A stretch of DNA of 64,000 nucleotides from Talinum fruticosum. Its lineage: Eukaryota; Streptophyta; Magnoliopsida; Caryophyllales; Talinaceae. The position numbers and the translations under genes were made by a program. Positions 36,589-49,474 of this stretch are shown piece after piece. A model generated the notes under the pieces. The model worked only from the letters and a program-made list of their open reading frames with translations. It did no database searches and was not told the origin of the DNA. Every line of letters starts with the position of its first letter. Positions within the stretch are counted from its first letter, which is position 1. Location of the stretch: contig JAITYX010000055.1 of the NCBI GenBank assembly GCA_021018815.1, forward strand, positions 1,969,001-2,033,000, in the 5' to 3' direction.

Positions 36589-39500
36589 ATGATAACGGTG
36601 GAGGAAGCCCTCGCCATTGTTCTTCGAGAAGCTCAGCGTCTCGAGCCTATCGCTGTACCAATTCACGAGGCTCATGGCAAAGTTTTGGCTCAAGACATTC
36701 AAGCTCCCGACCCTCTCCCTCCTTACCCCGCTTCCGTTAAGGTCCGTTTACCCCCTTTCATTTTTCGCTTTCATAAGCCCTAGTGTTCATTTTCATGATG
36801 TGGGATTCTCGTTTTTGATTTAGTTTTCCATTGATTATCACATGTTTCTCAAATTGACCCGTTGTCCAGTTCTGTAGTTATGTATGTACATTTAAAATTG
36901 AGCAAATGCATTGAGTAATGATAGTTGTTGATATTGAATGGGTTTTGATTGATAAGTTCGATGGAGCTGCGCTAAGTGTTAATTGCAGCGCCACACGAGT
37001 TTGATATCTTATTATACGACTATCAGAGGGTTAAGCTCTATTGGATGACCAAGGATCTGTTAATAATCAATTGGAATTTGGAAAATCTGAGCTGAAGTTT
37101 GATTTAATGGGTTCGCATCTATTTTCATTTAGTTTCAACCGGGATGTATTTAGCAAGAACATTTGATAATCATGGTTCCTGAAAGTTGTTACTGATCGTA
37201 TTATTTTGTATAGGATGGGTATGCAGTAGTTGCAGCAGATGGCCCTGGGGAGTATCCTGTTGTCACTGAATCAAGAGCTGGAAACGATGCTTTGGGTGTT
37301 GCTGTAACTCCTGGAGTCGTAGCTTATGTGACAACTGGTGGTAAGCATTTTCTTATGACACGATACAGTCCATGGGCTGCTTTCTCTTCATTTAAGAGGA
37401 TATTTATTGAAGATAGCTGATAAAAGAAACTTAGCAAAGAAAGCAAAGAAAAAGAAAAAGCTTAAAAGTAAAAATGAAGTTATTTCTCATAGTATTTATA
37501 AGCCAGTTTTAGAGGACTGTAAGTTGTACTAGAGCGTTTGCTTCTATTGAATCTTGATGATAAATTAAGTTTTGATGTTATGATGATGGCCTTTGACTTT
37601 CTATGGTTCTATAATGCATGGACAAGGCAAGAAGCTGCACGGCAGAAATGATGCTTAGTTCAAGGTCTTCAACTTCTCCAAATATTGCTTTCCCTTGTCT
37701 GTTCCGTGTCTAGCATGGTCTTCTAGGAATTGACAATTTGTTAGCCATCATTTTGGTTCTCTTATGGTTCTTTGTCTATGTGGCGGATCTAGGAATTTTG
37801 TACGGGGTGTCCACTTCTTGATTTCTTGTGAAAGAAGGATTTGATGAGTACCAATTAATTTTAATTGGGGTCCTCTTAAAAATTTTGAAGATTTTATACA
37901 AAATATTAGACAAACTTTTCAACTAAAGGGTGTTCCGTACATCCTTGCCTAAACACTCATTTCTATCACTGCTTCGCCTCCAGCATGTGTCCTTGGATTC
38001 TCCTGCATATCGAGGATTTAGTAATTTCTACAAAGTGCTCATATTTCATGGTCTATTTTCCTCATTCATAATGTTATGGTTCCTATTGAGACAAAAGTAT
38101 GTACCTGAAATCTCAATTGTCAAGCATTTACAATCCTCAAAGTGTCTTGTACATCTTTTATAGTGATGTGCCGATGGTTAATTTCTGATTTCTTGATCTT
38201 CCTTTTCTTTTAAATTTTAAATGCAGGGCCTGTACCTGATGGGGCTGATGCTGTTGTTCAGGTGGAAGACACTGAACAAATTGAAAGCAGTCCTACTGAG
38301 CCTAAACGAGTGAAAATACAGGTGCAAACTAAGCCAGGTGTTGATATTCGTCCAGTGGTATGTTTTTCCTCTCCACATAGCACCCTTTTCTTTCTATACA
38401 CTTCTGTATATTGGTGTGGGGGTTTCTGTTTATGTTGGATTCTACCTTTGTGTGTTATGTTATTACTTGTTATATTTACCTTCACCTGTTAGAATGATGT
38501 GAAGTTGCATTTTTTTGGCTTTGCTAGATATATGTCCCATAAACAGTATCAGCAAATGAAGTACTGTGCTTTTCTTCCAGTATTATTAACAATCTTTCTT
38601 CTAGGGATTTGACATACAAAAAGATGCCGTAGTGCTGAAATCTGGTGAACGGATTGGTGCATCTGAAATTGGTCTGCTAGCCACGGTGGGGGTAACAACA
38701 GTGAAGGTACGTTAGTTATATGCAGCAATTTACGAATCAACTGCTTTCTTCTTCAGTTGGAGATGGGTGATTGTTTAAAAAACATTGCAGGTTTACCGTA
38801 CTCCAACAATCGGTTTGCTTTCAACTGGAGACGAACTTGTGGAGCCTACCACGAAAAACCTTGGTCGTGGTCAGGTACTTTATCTGTGAAGATGCCAAAC
38901 AGAACTCTTTATTGGAATTTTTATTGCTGTTTATTTCTACCTTGTGGGCTTTATAAATTGGTAAATAGCCTCTCTAAGTGGTTATGTCAGAGATAAGTCT
39001 GCATGCATCTTGGCAATGCTTACATCACTCAGAGTTAAGAGTCTCACTAGGGTTTGTTGATGTCTTCAAAGTTTCAGAAATAATAGCTTTTTTGTTGCTT
39101 TTCTTTGCTTTCTGTTTAGTTGATGCTTGATTGTTTTCCCACCATTTCCCTTCTTTTGATTCTAGATTGTGGTATAATTGTTTACTTTTCCTTTTAACTT
39201 TGAATTTGAGGGGCGGGATTAGTGTGAGGGTCGGATTGTTGGTTTTACAGTTGAGTTGCTACTACGTGCTCCAAAATTCATAGTATATAAGAGACCTTAG
39301 AAGTAAATTACCTTATTAGCTTACTTCTTTCATCATTCAGTTGTGCATGCACTAGTTATGGTTATCTGAAGTTTCAAGCTATTTTTAGTTTCTAGATGTT
39401 CATCACTACTGGGTGCTAATTAGGGTGGAGGAAATAACTTACTTTTGTCACCTGTTGCCTTGCTGCTGCTTCTTTTGGTTGGATCACTTTACCTATGCTT

Positions 39501-42500
39501 GTTATGATCTTGGTATGTGGACTCAATGTTAGAATCCTGCTTTGTTTATTTTCTTTCTTCATTTTTTCTTTTTGGCATGTAAGACATTGTAGCCATCAGG
39601 TCAATTGATCCTGTGCATTCTTGAGCTCAAAAAGAGAGTTTTGAAAAGGCTTTGGAGTTTGGAGCAATAGATAGTTCCTTGTCTAAGATACAATGATGAA
39701 GGGACTCTAAGCATTGTTAATCGTTGGGAAAACTTGTAGCTTTGACTCAAAGCATTTTTCACTTTTAGCAAAGCTAGTTATTTTCCACAACTAGTGATTT
39801 TGACTTTTTTTAATATGACCCCCAAAGATAGCATAAATTGCAAAAATTACATAAATGTACCCTAAGATTTGGTACAATTATTATAAGGCCCCTGATTTCT
39901 GAAACGTAATCCTAGGTACCCTAACTTTTGATAAAATGAACTCATAGGCCCCTATTTTATATAAAAAGACATAATTGCCCTTATTATAAATAAAATATTT
40001 ATAATAATACTAAATATAAAAAATAAAATTATTTTATAACTAAAAATTCAAAAATCTAAACCCCCACCCCTCCCTCCCCATCACCACTCAGCCCCCTTCA
40101 TCCACCACCCTTCCTCGGTCATAGCCTTCTTCACCGCTAGCACCTTTCTAAAAGGAACATCTCTCTCTCTCCCCTCTCTTCAATTTTATGGTCTGCTATG
40201 GATATCGAGCTCCATGCTTTACCTCCATTGAAATGCTTCAAACTACTCCACCAAGAAAACAAGTAGTAGCACTAATTTTCCGATGCAAAAAGAGAAAGCA
40301 ATCACAATAAAATTCCAATTTCTTTGGACCCATTGCTCTAGTTACCTCTCTCGTCTACTGGATCCCTACCAAGAAGTGGGTCTGGGCTATCTAACACTAT
40401 TTCAGCCCCACAATGTCTCGTCTCTGTTTTCCTCATTCGATCTCAATGCGGGATATACAACTATCTCCAGAGAATTGGGTTAACAGCCTCGGTTCCATTG
40501 ACGATGGTCGATTGGGTGAAGAAAAGAGATGGGGCTTGAATTGGTGGTCGAAGCGGAACTCATCGGAGGAGATGAGGAGAACAATTGGGCATACGGTGGA
40601 GCTTGGTAAGGGGGCGAGCAAGCAGTAGAGGAGTGAGTAAGAAAAGTAGGCGGAGGCAAAGGCGAGGAAGGCGGAAGTTAGGAGGAGGAGACAGATGAAG
40701 AATGTGGCGGTCAGGTTGGTGTGGTGTGTTTCGAAGACTGAGAGAAGGCATTGGAGATTAGGATGACGATGGTGAGTTTGGAGGAAGATGTGAGAAAGCT
40801 AGTGCATCAGTAAAGGGGGCTGGGTGGTGGTGGTGGAGGGGTTGAGTGGTGGTAGGGAGGGAGGCAGGTAAGGGTTTAGATTTTTAGATTTTTATTTATA
40901 AAATTATTTTATTTTCATAATTAATTTGTAGTTTTTGTAAATATTTTAATTAGAAGAAGGGAAATTATGTCTTTTACACAAGATAGGGGCTTATGAGGCT
41001 TTTTTTTTTAAATCATAATTTAGGGTATCTAAGATTGAGTTTTCAAAAATCAGGGGCCTTACAATAGTTGCATCAAACATTATGGTACCTTTGTGTAATG
41101 TTTTGCATAAATTGTTCACTTTTGATGATGGACATTTAATGTGGATGTGTGATTGGTTTCCTTGTAGATTAGGGACTCCAACCGTCCTATGCTGCTAGCA
41201 GCTGCTATTCAGCAGAGCTGCAGGGTTGTGGATCTTGGTATCGTTGGTGATAATGAAGCAGAACTTGAAAAGATTGTGGACATGGCCTTTTCTGCTGGAG
41301 TCGACATTCTTTTGACTTCTGGTGGTGTTTCTATGGGAGACCGAGATTATGTGAAGCCATTACTTGAAAGGAGAGGAACCTTGCATTTCAATAAGGTAAC
41401 CATGAATTCCTTTGAATCATATTTCTTTGGTTGAATTTCTGATATTTTGATCCTTTGAACATATTCACATTCAGTTTGAAGTCGGTTAAGATCATAATTC
41501 ATGAAACATGGTTGTTTTATTATGAGATGATTGTTTCTGTTGTTTATATGCTAATTTTGTGGGTAGTTATGAATGCTTTAGGTTCTCATGAAACCTGGGA
41601 AGCCGTTCACATTTGCAGAGATTAATCTGAAACAATCTCAGAACAAGAAGGATAACAAAGTTCTGGCCTTTGGTTTACCTGGAAATCCTGTGAGCTGTTT
41701 AGTCTGTTTCCATCTTTTTGTGGTGCCTGCTGTTCGCTGTCTTTCTGGATGGCAAGATCCGCACCCTCTGAGGTTATTATTGCTAATTGTTTCTAAATTT
41801 TTCGTTCTTTTTTATTATTATAAACCTTTGTGGTTTCGTCTTGAATTTTATTTGAGAAGGTAGCCCAACAGTCTCTCTTGAGAACATGCTTTCATGGAAA
41901 GCAAGGGTGAGAAGAGATGGGGTAAAGCGGAAGGGAAATGCGCTCCCATGCCTTTAGTGGGATTTGAAATTGATGCCCTTGAGTTGGAAGATGGGGCTAC
42001 TCCCCTAGATCACCAGTTCGGCGGTTTGATTTTGTCTTAAAAATATTATGGGATCGAACAATTTGCATCAAGCCATTATAATGCTTCGTGCATGTGCGCA
42101 GGGTCCATGCACGTCTTCAGCATTCCATAAAATCAGATCCAGTTAGGCCTGAATTTCACTGTGCCACTGTGAAATGGATGGAAAATGATGGATCTGGGAC
42201 TCCTGGGTAATTCTTCAGTTTCCCTTTTCCAGATGTTTTGTCTTTTGTGTGTATGTCTGTTTCTTTCCTGCTCTTTCTTGCTCTTTAGGGCCTGTTCGAA
42301 CTTACATACCAAACGCACATAAACAGAAACATAAAGAGAAACGAACATAAAAGAGTAGAAATGAACATAATCGAACATAAACGAACATAAACGAACATAA
42401 ACGAACAGAAATGAGTTGTTAAAACATAAACGAACAAACATAAAAGAACATAAACGAACATAAAAGAACATAAACGAACATAAAACATAAATAAATTTTG

Positions 42501-45500
42501 TTTTTCATGTAAAGTCGAACGTGCCCTTAGTAGGCATTTCAATCTCCAGTTGTATTTATCCTTCATTGTTGAAGCTTTTCATTGTTGTTGGAATTTTATA
42601 TGAACCCTTGAAATTGCCCAAGTGGTCGTTGTAATTTCATCTATAAATTTCAGTTTTGTTGCTGAGAGCACTGGTCAGCAGAGGAGCAGTCGTCTTTTGT
42701 GTATGAAGTCTGCAAATGCATTGTTGGAACTGCCACTTGGGGGAACATTACTTCCTGCTGGAACAACTGTTTCTGCAATAATTATTTCTGATCTGCTCGG
42801 TTCTCCTGTAAAAAGGATTCATTACTTCTAAGTCGTTCATCTACGGAGACTGCTGTAAGTGAGTCCCAGGATCCTGCAGTTAAAGTTGCTATTCTCACAG
42901 TTAGTGATACAGTTGCAACAGGAGCTGGACCTGATCGTAGGTAGGTTGCCATTTTTGGAGCTTTTGCTTACACCTAATTTTCTGAGAGCATCATATCTTG
43001 GTACAGACATTGCTTTGTCAATTCATCAGTTTCTCCCCCCAGCCCGAAAAAAATTAGTTGTATGGATAGACAGTTGATGAAATGCTGCTTATGTGGATTT
43101 GTATGTCGATCAAGAATAGTGTCTGAGTTTGTTATTGATGCTGATCCCTTCTTGGCAAGTCCCTGTTTTCTCAGAATAGAAGTGCTCATTGTGCAGTTTG
43201 GTTGTTGATAACAAAGGTAGCATTTGCATTGTTGCATATTCAATTTTTTCACACCAGTTCTATCAAAAACAATTATTCACACGAGTAGCAGCAGTGCAGT
43301 TTCAGCGGCTCCTAGAAGTAGGTTAAAGAAAGCACCAAAAAGGAAACGGAAAGGAATTAGGTTAAATAAATAGAAAATAATAAGGACCTCCTCTTTTTTC
43401 CTCCCCCTTTTCTACTGGGGTGGGGGTGGGGGAGGCAGGGGTCAGGAGGAGGGTATGCAATTAAAGTTTCTTACTTTCCTTTTTCTTCATTTACCTGTTT
43501 CTTTTTTGAAGGATGATGTTGCTTTTATATTGCTTCTTGATTGAACACATCTGCGAGACCGTAAGGATGCAGGAGTCGGGGGAGCTGGTGATTAGAATGG
43601 GGAAAGGAGAATTGTTGGCACTTACCCAAACACATTGGAAATGAGGGGCACTCATGACCTTTGCCCAGATTCAAGCTTTTCATATTTTTGTTGGTTAAGT
43701 TTTTGATTTGCATAAAGCATTGGTGGGATCCAAACAATATTTTGGATTTTGAATTTGTACCCCAACTTAAATTTAATGTTCTCTTAGGTGGAATCTGAGT
43801 GCTGACTTATCACCTGTTATGGCTATCACCTTAATGGTCCTTTGTCCTTATGTGAAAAAGTTGCAAGCACAAGAGCTCTAATACCTAAGTTATCTACAGA
43901 CTATATGAAGAAATTATGTAATGAAGGGGATTCAGAATAACAAGTTGGTTGACAATGATGAATGGCAAGTCCTCCTTAAATTTCTGGAGAACCTACAATC
44001 TCTGTGTCTGAGCACTAACTTGTCTGCTCAATACTTGTAAATTAGCAAAAAGTTAGACTCGCAGATTCCCTCTTAACTAAGAGCAATGTTCTTTCTGCTT
44101 TTGGGAGCAGAGATTCTTATGTAGTTATGAAGGCCGAACTTCGAAAATTTTGTTGAGGATGAAAGACCTATGGCAAAAGGGTGCTGTCATTTTGGAATTG
44201 TCGTTGGTAACATTTTTGGTCCTTTTAGAATGTGGAATGATTCTAAATTTTTGGAGGATGGTGGAAATTGCATCTACTTTTGCAGCTTCCTATTGCATAA
44301 CTTTTCTTCCAGTTATTGTAATATATATAGTTGGAGAAGAGCATCTGGATACGCCTTTCTGAATCATCATTTCAGAAAAGGTCACTTCATTGATGCTACA
44401 GGAAGCAAGCGAAGATGATGTTGCTCCTTGTTAGAGTGGAATATGGTAGTACAATATCTTTGCTACATCTGAGAATTCTTTTCTGTGGATATGTAAATGT
44501 TTCAAGTCTTTTGTGTGTCCTATTTGAATCAGCTGGAGGCTTTGCCTCCTCTATCATTTAGGGTCCTGTGAATGTGATTTATGTAATTTTTTCTTGCACT
44601 TGCAGTGGTCCAAGGGCTATTTCTGTGATAAATTCCTCTTCGGAAAAGTTAGGGGAGCTAAGGCAGTGTTGACAGCAGTTGTTCCAGATGATGTACCCAA
44701 AATTAAGGATATTCTAAGGAAATGGAGTGATGAAGATAAAGTGGATCTCATCATTACTTTGGGTAAGCTTTTTGTAGCCTTTCTGTGTGTCCCTCTTGAT
44801 AACTGGTAGGCTCTAATGCATCTTAGCCTGCATGAGAAGTGGTTCGGCATATTTCTGTGGTACCATCAGCGACCAGTGAGCCAATCATAAGACATTCTAG
44901 ATTAATTTCCACCAGTGTAATGGTTTTGTGTTCTCTCCTTACAATCTGCAGCTTGGCTGCTGATGGTGCCTAAAACTGTTATCTGTTAAATGATTATGTT
45001 CTTCAAATTGTTAAATGATTATGTTGTGGTTGTGCTTTCAGCATGATTTGTGTGCTTTTATGCTTGTATTTTCCAACTCTATAGCTGAAACTTCATATTA
45101 TAGGTGGCACTGGTTTTACCCCGAGAGACGTTACTCCTGAAGCAACAAAAGAAGTGATTGAGAAAGAAACACCTGGCCTTTTGTATGTCATGATGCAAGA
45201 GAGTTTGAAGGTATTGACATTTCCCTTTTTTCTTAGAAGAGGGTTTTTTTGTTTTTTTGGGAGGTTGTATTTTTTATTGTATGAACAGGTGCATGATCTT
45301 GTGTTACATTAGCTTTTCTTACCATTTATGATTTCTCTTGGTATGTATATTTCTCCTATGAACCGGACTTTCAAGTTTCAAGTGATTGCTTTGACAGGCC
45401 AATGTTCAACTAGGGGTGTTTAGTAACAAACTTTTAGGCCCCTAACATTGTTTTGAAGCCATAATAGCTTCTTTGATAAGTTGACAGCACCCTCATCCAT

Positions 45501-48500
45501 GTTAACAGCACATGGACTGCAACATCAGCCAGCCACATTTCATGCCACAACACTAGCTTTTGGACCTAAAAAGCTTGTTGGATTAATTTTTGTTAAATGG
45601 CTTTGGGATTTCAGTACCTATATGACACATTTGTCCAAAGTTGGCATTCTTCCTTTGAATAATCATTAAGGCCCTATTCTATTTAGCTCTAAGGAGTTGT
45701 AAGGGTTTTAAGTAGCAGGTAGTAACAAATTGTTCTATTATCTTGTGCAATTGGCCGTCTCCTAGTGTCTAGCAGAATCATCAGTTCAACCAATTAAGAC
45801 TTAGTTTGTGTAACTTAGGAAAATTTTTAAACAACTTATATGGTTAACGTTTCACTCATAATGCCAGTGTTTCTTTGGATTTGAGGGGAGAAACACACCT
45901 TTTCAAGGTCCGTTCCTGTCAAATGTGTGTTTCTTGTTGTCAGAATTCCATATGAGGTCTCATAGCGAGCAATGAATCCTAGCATTTTGGGAACATCCTT
46001 GCTATCTCCAACGGTTGTTCTCTGTCTTGTTTGGAAGATAAAATCGTCATGCTTTTTTATGTAGCTATCATTCAGAGCATATTACCTAAAGTTGATGTGC
46101 AGAATCTTATTTTCTTCTGATGCTATCTATTCTGTGTTTACCCATCTTGTCTGTCTTTCATTTTGTTACTGCTTAAAACGACAAAGAGTTTGTTTTTAAA
46201 CCATTTCAAAATGTTCATTGAGTCCCTTGGAAACAATCAATCTGCATGTCTGAGGTTAGGCTATTCACATCTGGACGTTCTTAGAACCTAATTTGGTAGG
46301 ATCTGTACCAGACTGTTATTGTGGCTGTTGTTGTCTATTTGTTTTGGGGCTTCTAGTTCATCTCATGTTCGTATATTATGCTTGATCTAGTTATTTGAAC
46401 TTGTCTAAATTAGACCGTGATCCTTAAGAGTCATTCGACTGGTCTCTGTGAATGAGTAGTAACAACGCAGACCTTCTGCGTTCTGACTGGGCTCCTCAAC
46501 AGCTTTGAGGCTGTTGAGGCACACTGTACTCAGAAATTTGATGGTTTTGTCAGTACTTACAGCTCCTTTTTTCATGAGGGGTGTATTTGAGCCGAGCTGA
46601 GCCCAACCCGAGCTTGGCTAGGCGCCGCTTGGCTCGTTAAGTAATCGAGCCGAGCCTGAACACGAGCCGAGCTTGGTCACGAGTCGTGTCTGTGAGCTTT
46701 GACTGAGCTGGGCTTGAGCTTTGAGTTATATGCTTTTTCTTGTATGATTTGAAATATATTTTTACTTTAATGGACATTAATGCCAACTTGAAATAATAAG
46801 GATCAACAATATGCTTTAAACTTACAGTTCAATACTCAAATTGTAAAACATAATATAATTTACTACCAAAATAAGCAAAGGAGCTCAACTGAGCCAATCC
46901 GAACATCGGTAGGCTTGGGCTTGGCTCGCTAAGCTGAGCCCGAGCTTCGGTCAAACAAAGCTCGAGCTGAGCCGAACCCGAGGGCTTGCCAAGCAGGCTT
47001 GGCTCATTTCCAGCCCTATTCATGATGCGTGTAAGGTTGAAGGTTTTAATCTTGGGAATTCCAACAGTATGTTTGTCATTATCCTACAGCCCAACAAATC
47101 CTAGCACATACTAGGCTTGTCTCTATGGGCCATATTGTATTATAACTGGCCTTTTATAGCTTGGATATTCATCCGGAGTGATTCCTGATTATTGGCTAAC
47201 TCAAAATTCTCTGCAAATTTGAACTGATTGTCTTCCCTTGCTAATGAGCTGGATGTACTGGTTGGCAATTATGGAAGGTATGACAAGCCCAAGGATGGAT
47301 CTCTCGCAGATTTATCATTTAGGATTACCACTTAGCTTAGTACATCAGGTACTGCTTGAAGGAATGACATGTCACATGAGTTCCATTTCCTTGTTCCGCT
47401 GCTGAACGTGCATATGTGGAATATAAAAGTTGTAGGATGAAACTAACCATAAAATTACTTCAGTTCTTTTCTTTAATGCTGTGTAGCGAGTGTGCTCTAA
47501 CTTGCTGTCCTGTTGCTGAGCTTGTCAAGATATATCTCAAAATTTAATTGCTTTCCCCTCTTGTATATAGGTGACACCGTTTGCCATGCTCTCACGAGCG
47601 GCTGCAGGAATACGAGGATCTACGCTGGTATGTCTGGCCGTTGTTTTGATGAAAAATATCTGATAAACTTTTTTATTGATTCGAATAATGCAAATCAGGA
47701 ACTTTTGTTAAATAATTATGACTTTGCTGCAATTCCATTGGAACCTCAGAAACAGGGAAAATGGTTTTAATCCTGCTTGTTCTTTTTTTTTGGGTGTTTT
47801 TTGGGGGGCAGAGGGGTAGTTTGAAAATTAGGGTTTTCATTTGAATAGCCACATGGCGTCTACAATCAATACTAAATTCAACCAAATGTATCCCTAAATA
47901 TCATATATAAATAGCATTTTCCCTAAAAAACTAACCTGCAATATACTGACGTCTTCCATTCCATTATTGCTGTTTCCCATGATACAACTTCTGTTTGGGA
48001 GGCTCCTTTACACTTGTAGCTTTCAAGGCGAATGAATTCATATGATGTATACCATATTTGGAAGAAGAAGATCAATAGTAGATCCGCATAGACTGACATA
48101 TTGCTCCATCCCGTACTGTTTACTCTTAATATTTGTACTATAGTGATGATGAAAACCCTCCAAAGGTAGCATCACCCCGTTGAAAGATGGAAAAGCTGAC
48201 TCTCTGAACTGGATCAACTATCTTTAGTGACTGAAAAAATAGCAATGAACTAACTAGTAATGATTAAACCGAAGAAATTGGGGCTTACCACTGGCAAGAA
48301 AGACCAGTGGCAATGTCTCATAAAACTACCCAGAAAACTAGGGTTGAAAGTTGGAGGCTAGTGGTTGATAGGAGTCGGTACATTAGGCACCACAACATCT
48401 CTTCTTAATATTATATTGTACCCAGGCTTTTGTTTTTTCTTGAGGGGAATAAGTTGACAGGAAAATAGGCAGTTCTGTTCATTAGTCACCTTTGGATCAG

Positions 48501-48978
48501 TTTGGAAGGGGACAGGTTTATGTGACATTTAGTTCATTCCATTATGATTTGACATTCATTCAGGTGTAACATTTTGGGTGAGGTGAGGTGAATATTGGAT
48601 CAGGTCAATATTGGTCCAGCCCATATTAAATGGCCTTAGTAATAATTTGATTGTCTATTTCACCGACCCATCTGCTTCTTGCTTGCTACTTCTTCTTTTG
48701 GATGTCAGTTAGCATGTGAACAATCTCTCATCCTATCAAACATTGTGACTGCTGTACAGATAATCAACATGCCAGGCAATCCAAATGCGGTAGCTGAATG
48801 TATGGAAGCCTTATTGCCTGCACTGAAACATGCTTTGAAGCAAGTGAAAGGAGATAAGAGAGAGAAACACCCTCGTCATGTGCCTCATTCACAGGCTGTA
48901 CCTGTGGATACCTGGGAACAGAGCTACAAAATGGCCTCTAGTGCAGAAAAGGAACCTGGCTGTCCATGTTCCCATTAA
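36589..48978 (+). CDS. CNX1: Molybdopterin molybdenumtransferase CNX1 (MoeA-MogA fusion)
   Basis: Thirteen exons: 36589-36741, 37214-37340, 38227-38357, 38605-38706, 38791-38874, 41168-41395, 41582-41772, 42102-42206, 42654-42940, 44606-44762, 45104-45210, 47571-47627, 48760-48978. The N-terminal E domain (MoeA-like, molybdate insertion) shows [39 protein letters not shown] and [13 protein letters not shown]. The C-terminal G domain (MogA-like, adenylylation of molybdopterin) shows [28 protein letters not shown] and [23 protein letters not shown]. It acts in the cytosol in the last steps of Mo-cofactor synthesis. The exons total 1,948 nt with two breaks, each mended by one base: an A5 run in the interdomain linker (42810-42814) and a G4 run at EKLGG (44652-44655). 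That gives about 649 residues; the Arabidopsis protein has about 670. It lacks the Arabidopsis N-terminal extension. Introns 5, 8 and 11 contain mobile elements. Confidence 0.95.
39841..41105. mobile_element. Non-autonomous MULE with long TIRs in CNX1 intron 5
   Basis: The left end caaaaattacataaatgtac and the reverse complement of the right end caaaacattacacaaaggta begin inverted repeats that extend about 270-300 bp on each side. These include the mirrored CCCCACCCCTCCCTCCCC / GGAGGGAGG blocks near 40,065 and 40,855. The 9-bp target duplication cataaattg is perfect (39,832-39,840 and 41,106-41,114), which is the hallmark of Mutator-like elements. The 700-bp interior has no transposase. A captured gene fragment is possible but not recognised. 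Confidence 0.9.
42288..42526. mobile_element. 239-bp MITE with internal acgaacataaa minisatellite, CNX1 intron 8
   Basis: The ends GGGCCTGTTCGAACTTACAT and (reverse complement) GGGCACGTTCGACTTTACAT are inverted repeats. TTA flanks both sides (42,285-42,287 and 42,527-42,529), as in PIF/Harbinger elements. The interior is about twelve degenerate copies of acgaacataa(a), which give long but meaningless minus-strand open frames. Confidence 0.75.
45671..45745. mobile_element. Solo left-end relative of the 3,730 MITE
   Basis: ggccctattctatttagctc with following taaggagttgtaag resembles the left end and interior of the element at 3,730-3,918. No matching right end is found, so this is a fragment. 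Confidence 0.4.
46578..47028. mobile_element. Element with GAGCCGAGC-type inverted ends, CNX1 intron 11
   Basis: Both ends are dense in gagccgagc/gctcggctc words in inverted arrangement, with AT-rich DNA between. The ends are ggggtgtatttgagcc and the reverse complement of ggctcatttccagccct. ttcatga is repeated on both flanks (46,571-46,577 and 47,029-47,035), consistent with a 7-8 bp target duplication, possibly hAT. Confidence 0.6.
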
Positions 48979-49474
48979 ATGTATCAGATGATATACACGT
49001 GTGTAAACTAGAGTTCATGGTATATTAGAGAGTCATATTGTATGTTATCATTTTGGGATCTTCCATTTTCGTGATTTTGACTTTGGTGTAACTGAATACC
49101 TTGAAGCAGAATGCATTTAAAATTCAGAATCTCGCACCATTTTCAGGTGTTATAACATCAAGAGGGTTACTGAGGATGTTTTGTGAATTTTAATGAACAG
49201 AAATGTCAGCATTCACTTGCATGTATGATGTATCTGAAACAGTTCTGTATATGTCTGTTCAATAATGAAGTTCCGTCAAATTACATGGAAGCAGGACGAG
49301 TACAGAGTGAAATGCACTTAATTTAAAAAAATAATATATTTTTAATACATTCTCTTTATGAGCAACGTTGTTGGATGGGAAGACTGCCTGTGTCTGAATC
49401 TTCCTAAACTCCATAAAACCGAGATCCACATTGAGGGGAAGAGTTGTAGTACAATAGTGAGCTCTGGTGATACT

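Noticed and set aside
40413..40628. Open frame inside the CNX1 intron MULE as a transposase fragment
   Set aside because: No transposase or zinc-finger motif is present, and the opposite strand is equally open.
42133..42566. Minus-strand open frames with repeated [14 protein letters not shown] peptides
   Set aside because: They are translations of the acgaacataaa minisatellite inside a MITE in a CNX1 intron.
44100..44420. Possible hidden exon in CNX1 intron 9
   Set aside because: The hydrophobic open frames lack splice sites in phase and have no counterpart in CNX1 proteins; exons 9 and 10 join correctly without it.
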